In this document: piece after piece, positions 5,391-5,847 of the stretch | How the letters are laid out: each line of letters starts with the position of its first letter | Numbering within the stretch: position 1 is the stretch's first letter | NCBI GenBank assembly: GCA_029859485.1 | Contig: JAOUDB010000180.1 | Span: 1 to 5,847 of the forward strand | Direction: 5' to 3' | DNA: 5,847 bases | From: Desulfuromonadales bacterium | Lineage (GTDB): Bacteria; Desulfobacterota; Desulfuromonadia; Desulfuromonadales; BM103 | Made by a program: the position numbers and the translations under genes | The notes under the pieces: generated by a model | What the model saw: only the letters and a program-made list of their open reading frames with translations | The model's database searches: none | Told to the model about the DNA's origin: nothing

Positions 5391-5847
5391 ATGAAACAAG
5401 GCTTCTCATTTCTTTTAATGCTCACCATTTTATGGTGTTCATCGTCCGCGTTGGCATACGATGCCACCCTGTCCACACTGTGGCCGCTATGGGATTATCG
5501 TGCTTCTGAAGCTGCCAACTATAAAAGCACCCACCTGCTTGGTCCGTTACTAAAGTATGAAACCAAGGGTTTCGAAACGGAATATGCACTACGACCACTC
5601 TTTTATCGAGCGGTTGACGATGAGGGTGTCTCTGAGACGGACGTCCTTTATCCTGTGCTCAGACACAAGAATCGGGGAGATGGGACCTCCAGTATTCGTG
5701 TGCTGGGTCTTCTCTCATACGGTTTCGGCGAGAAGGAAGCCGACAAATCCGAGGATGAGGCTTTTAATTCCAAGCGCTATTATCTCTTCCCTTTTCTTTT
5801 TTATGGAGAGGAAGAGCAGGGCCGTTACTTTGCGTTTTTCCCTTTTG
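5391..5847 (+). CDS. Exported protein with periodic aromatic/proline motif, unknown function, 3' end outside window
   Basis: The frame opens at ATG 5391 and is still open at the window end, with 152 complete residues visible. An in-frame TAA ends directly before the ATG, so this is the furthest upstream start; the Shine-Dalgarno is poor. The N-terminus is a signal peptide with a hydrophobic core (FSFLLMLTIL) and an ALA cleavage site after residue 22 (SSSALA then YDA). Cys16 follows Trp, so it is not a credible lipobox. The mature part repeats a hydrophobic-P-[LVF]-[LFW]-x-aromatic motif: LWPLWDYR (30-37), LGPLLKYE (50-57), LRPLFYRA (67-74), LYPVLRHK (86-93), a degenerate VLGLLSYG (104-111), LFPFLFYG (132-139) and FAFFPF (147-152). 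Most units are 17-20 residues apart, joined by charged turns. This suggests repeated beta-strands, perhaps an outer-membrane or surface protein. I recall similar uncharacterised proteins in Geobacter-like genomes, but cannot name a family. Confidence 0.8.
   Translation, partial: MKQGFSFLLMLTILWCSSSALAYDATLSTLWPLWDYRASEAANYKSTHLLGPLLKYETKGFETEYALRPLFYRAVDDEGVSETDVLYPVLRHKNRGDGTSSIRVLGLLSYGFGEKEADKSEDEAFNSKRYYLFPFLFYGEEEQGRYFAFFPF

Noticed and set aside
5391..5460. Lipoprotein signal (Cys16) in the exported protein
   Set aside because: The residue before the cysteine is tryptophan, which does not fit a lipobox, while an ALA signal peptidase I site follows at residues 20-22.
1..5847. CRISPR array, insertion sequence, prophage, toxin-antitoxin or defence island
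   Set aside because: No spaced direct repeats, transposase or integrase motifs, terminal inverted repeats, or target duplications next to the tRNAs were seen. Apart from the palindrome, repeats are absent.

Overview
The window looks like ordinary chromosome from a Gram-negative bacterium of moderate GC content. The gene set suggests a deltaproteobacterium, possibly of the Desulfuromonas/Geobacter/Pelobacter group. That placement is inferred from protein style, the tRNA-Glu sequence and the palindromic repeat type, not from a database match. All supported genes are on the + strand.

Layout. Positions 1-1617 hold the 3' part of a TauE/SafE-type membrane permease, then an AmmeMemoRadiSam system protein B (Memo family) 19 bp downstream. 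Positions 1618-1784 are a regulatory gap with a good sigma70-type promoter and a 60-base imperfect palindrome. Positions 1785-3179 encode a complete glutamyl-tRNA synthetase (gltX). Positions 3297-3500 encode a 4-oxalocrotonate tautomerase-family protein that keeps the N-terminal proline but lacks the two catalytic arginines of classical enzymes. A 243-base gap follows without a recognised gene. Positions 3744-3942 hold tRNA-Gln(CUG) and tRNA-Glu(UUC), closed by a very strong intrinsic terminator. Positions 4040-5083 hold a promoter and a cytoplasmic TPR protein that appears to start at TTG. Positions 5151-5282 encode a 43-residue single-pass membrane protein. From 5391 to the window end runs an exported protein of unknown function built on a repeating proline/aromatic motif.

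How the parts relate. The clearest functional theme is aminoacylation: gltX lies about 560 bp upstream of tRNA-Glu, which it charges, and tRNA-Gln, which GluRS charges in organisms lacking GlnRS. The permease and Memo genes look co-transcribed, but a shared function is not evident. The last three genes (TPR protein, micro-protein, exported repeat protein) are all uncharacterised and may form a loose envelope-related group.

I see no CRISPR array, insertion sequence, prophage, toxin-antitoxin pair or defence system. The least explained items are the periodic-motif exported protein, the arginine-less tautomerase and the palindrome in the gltX leader.
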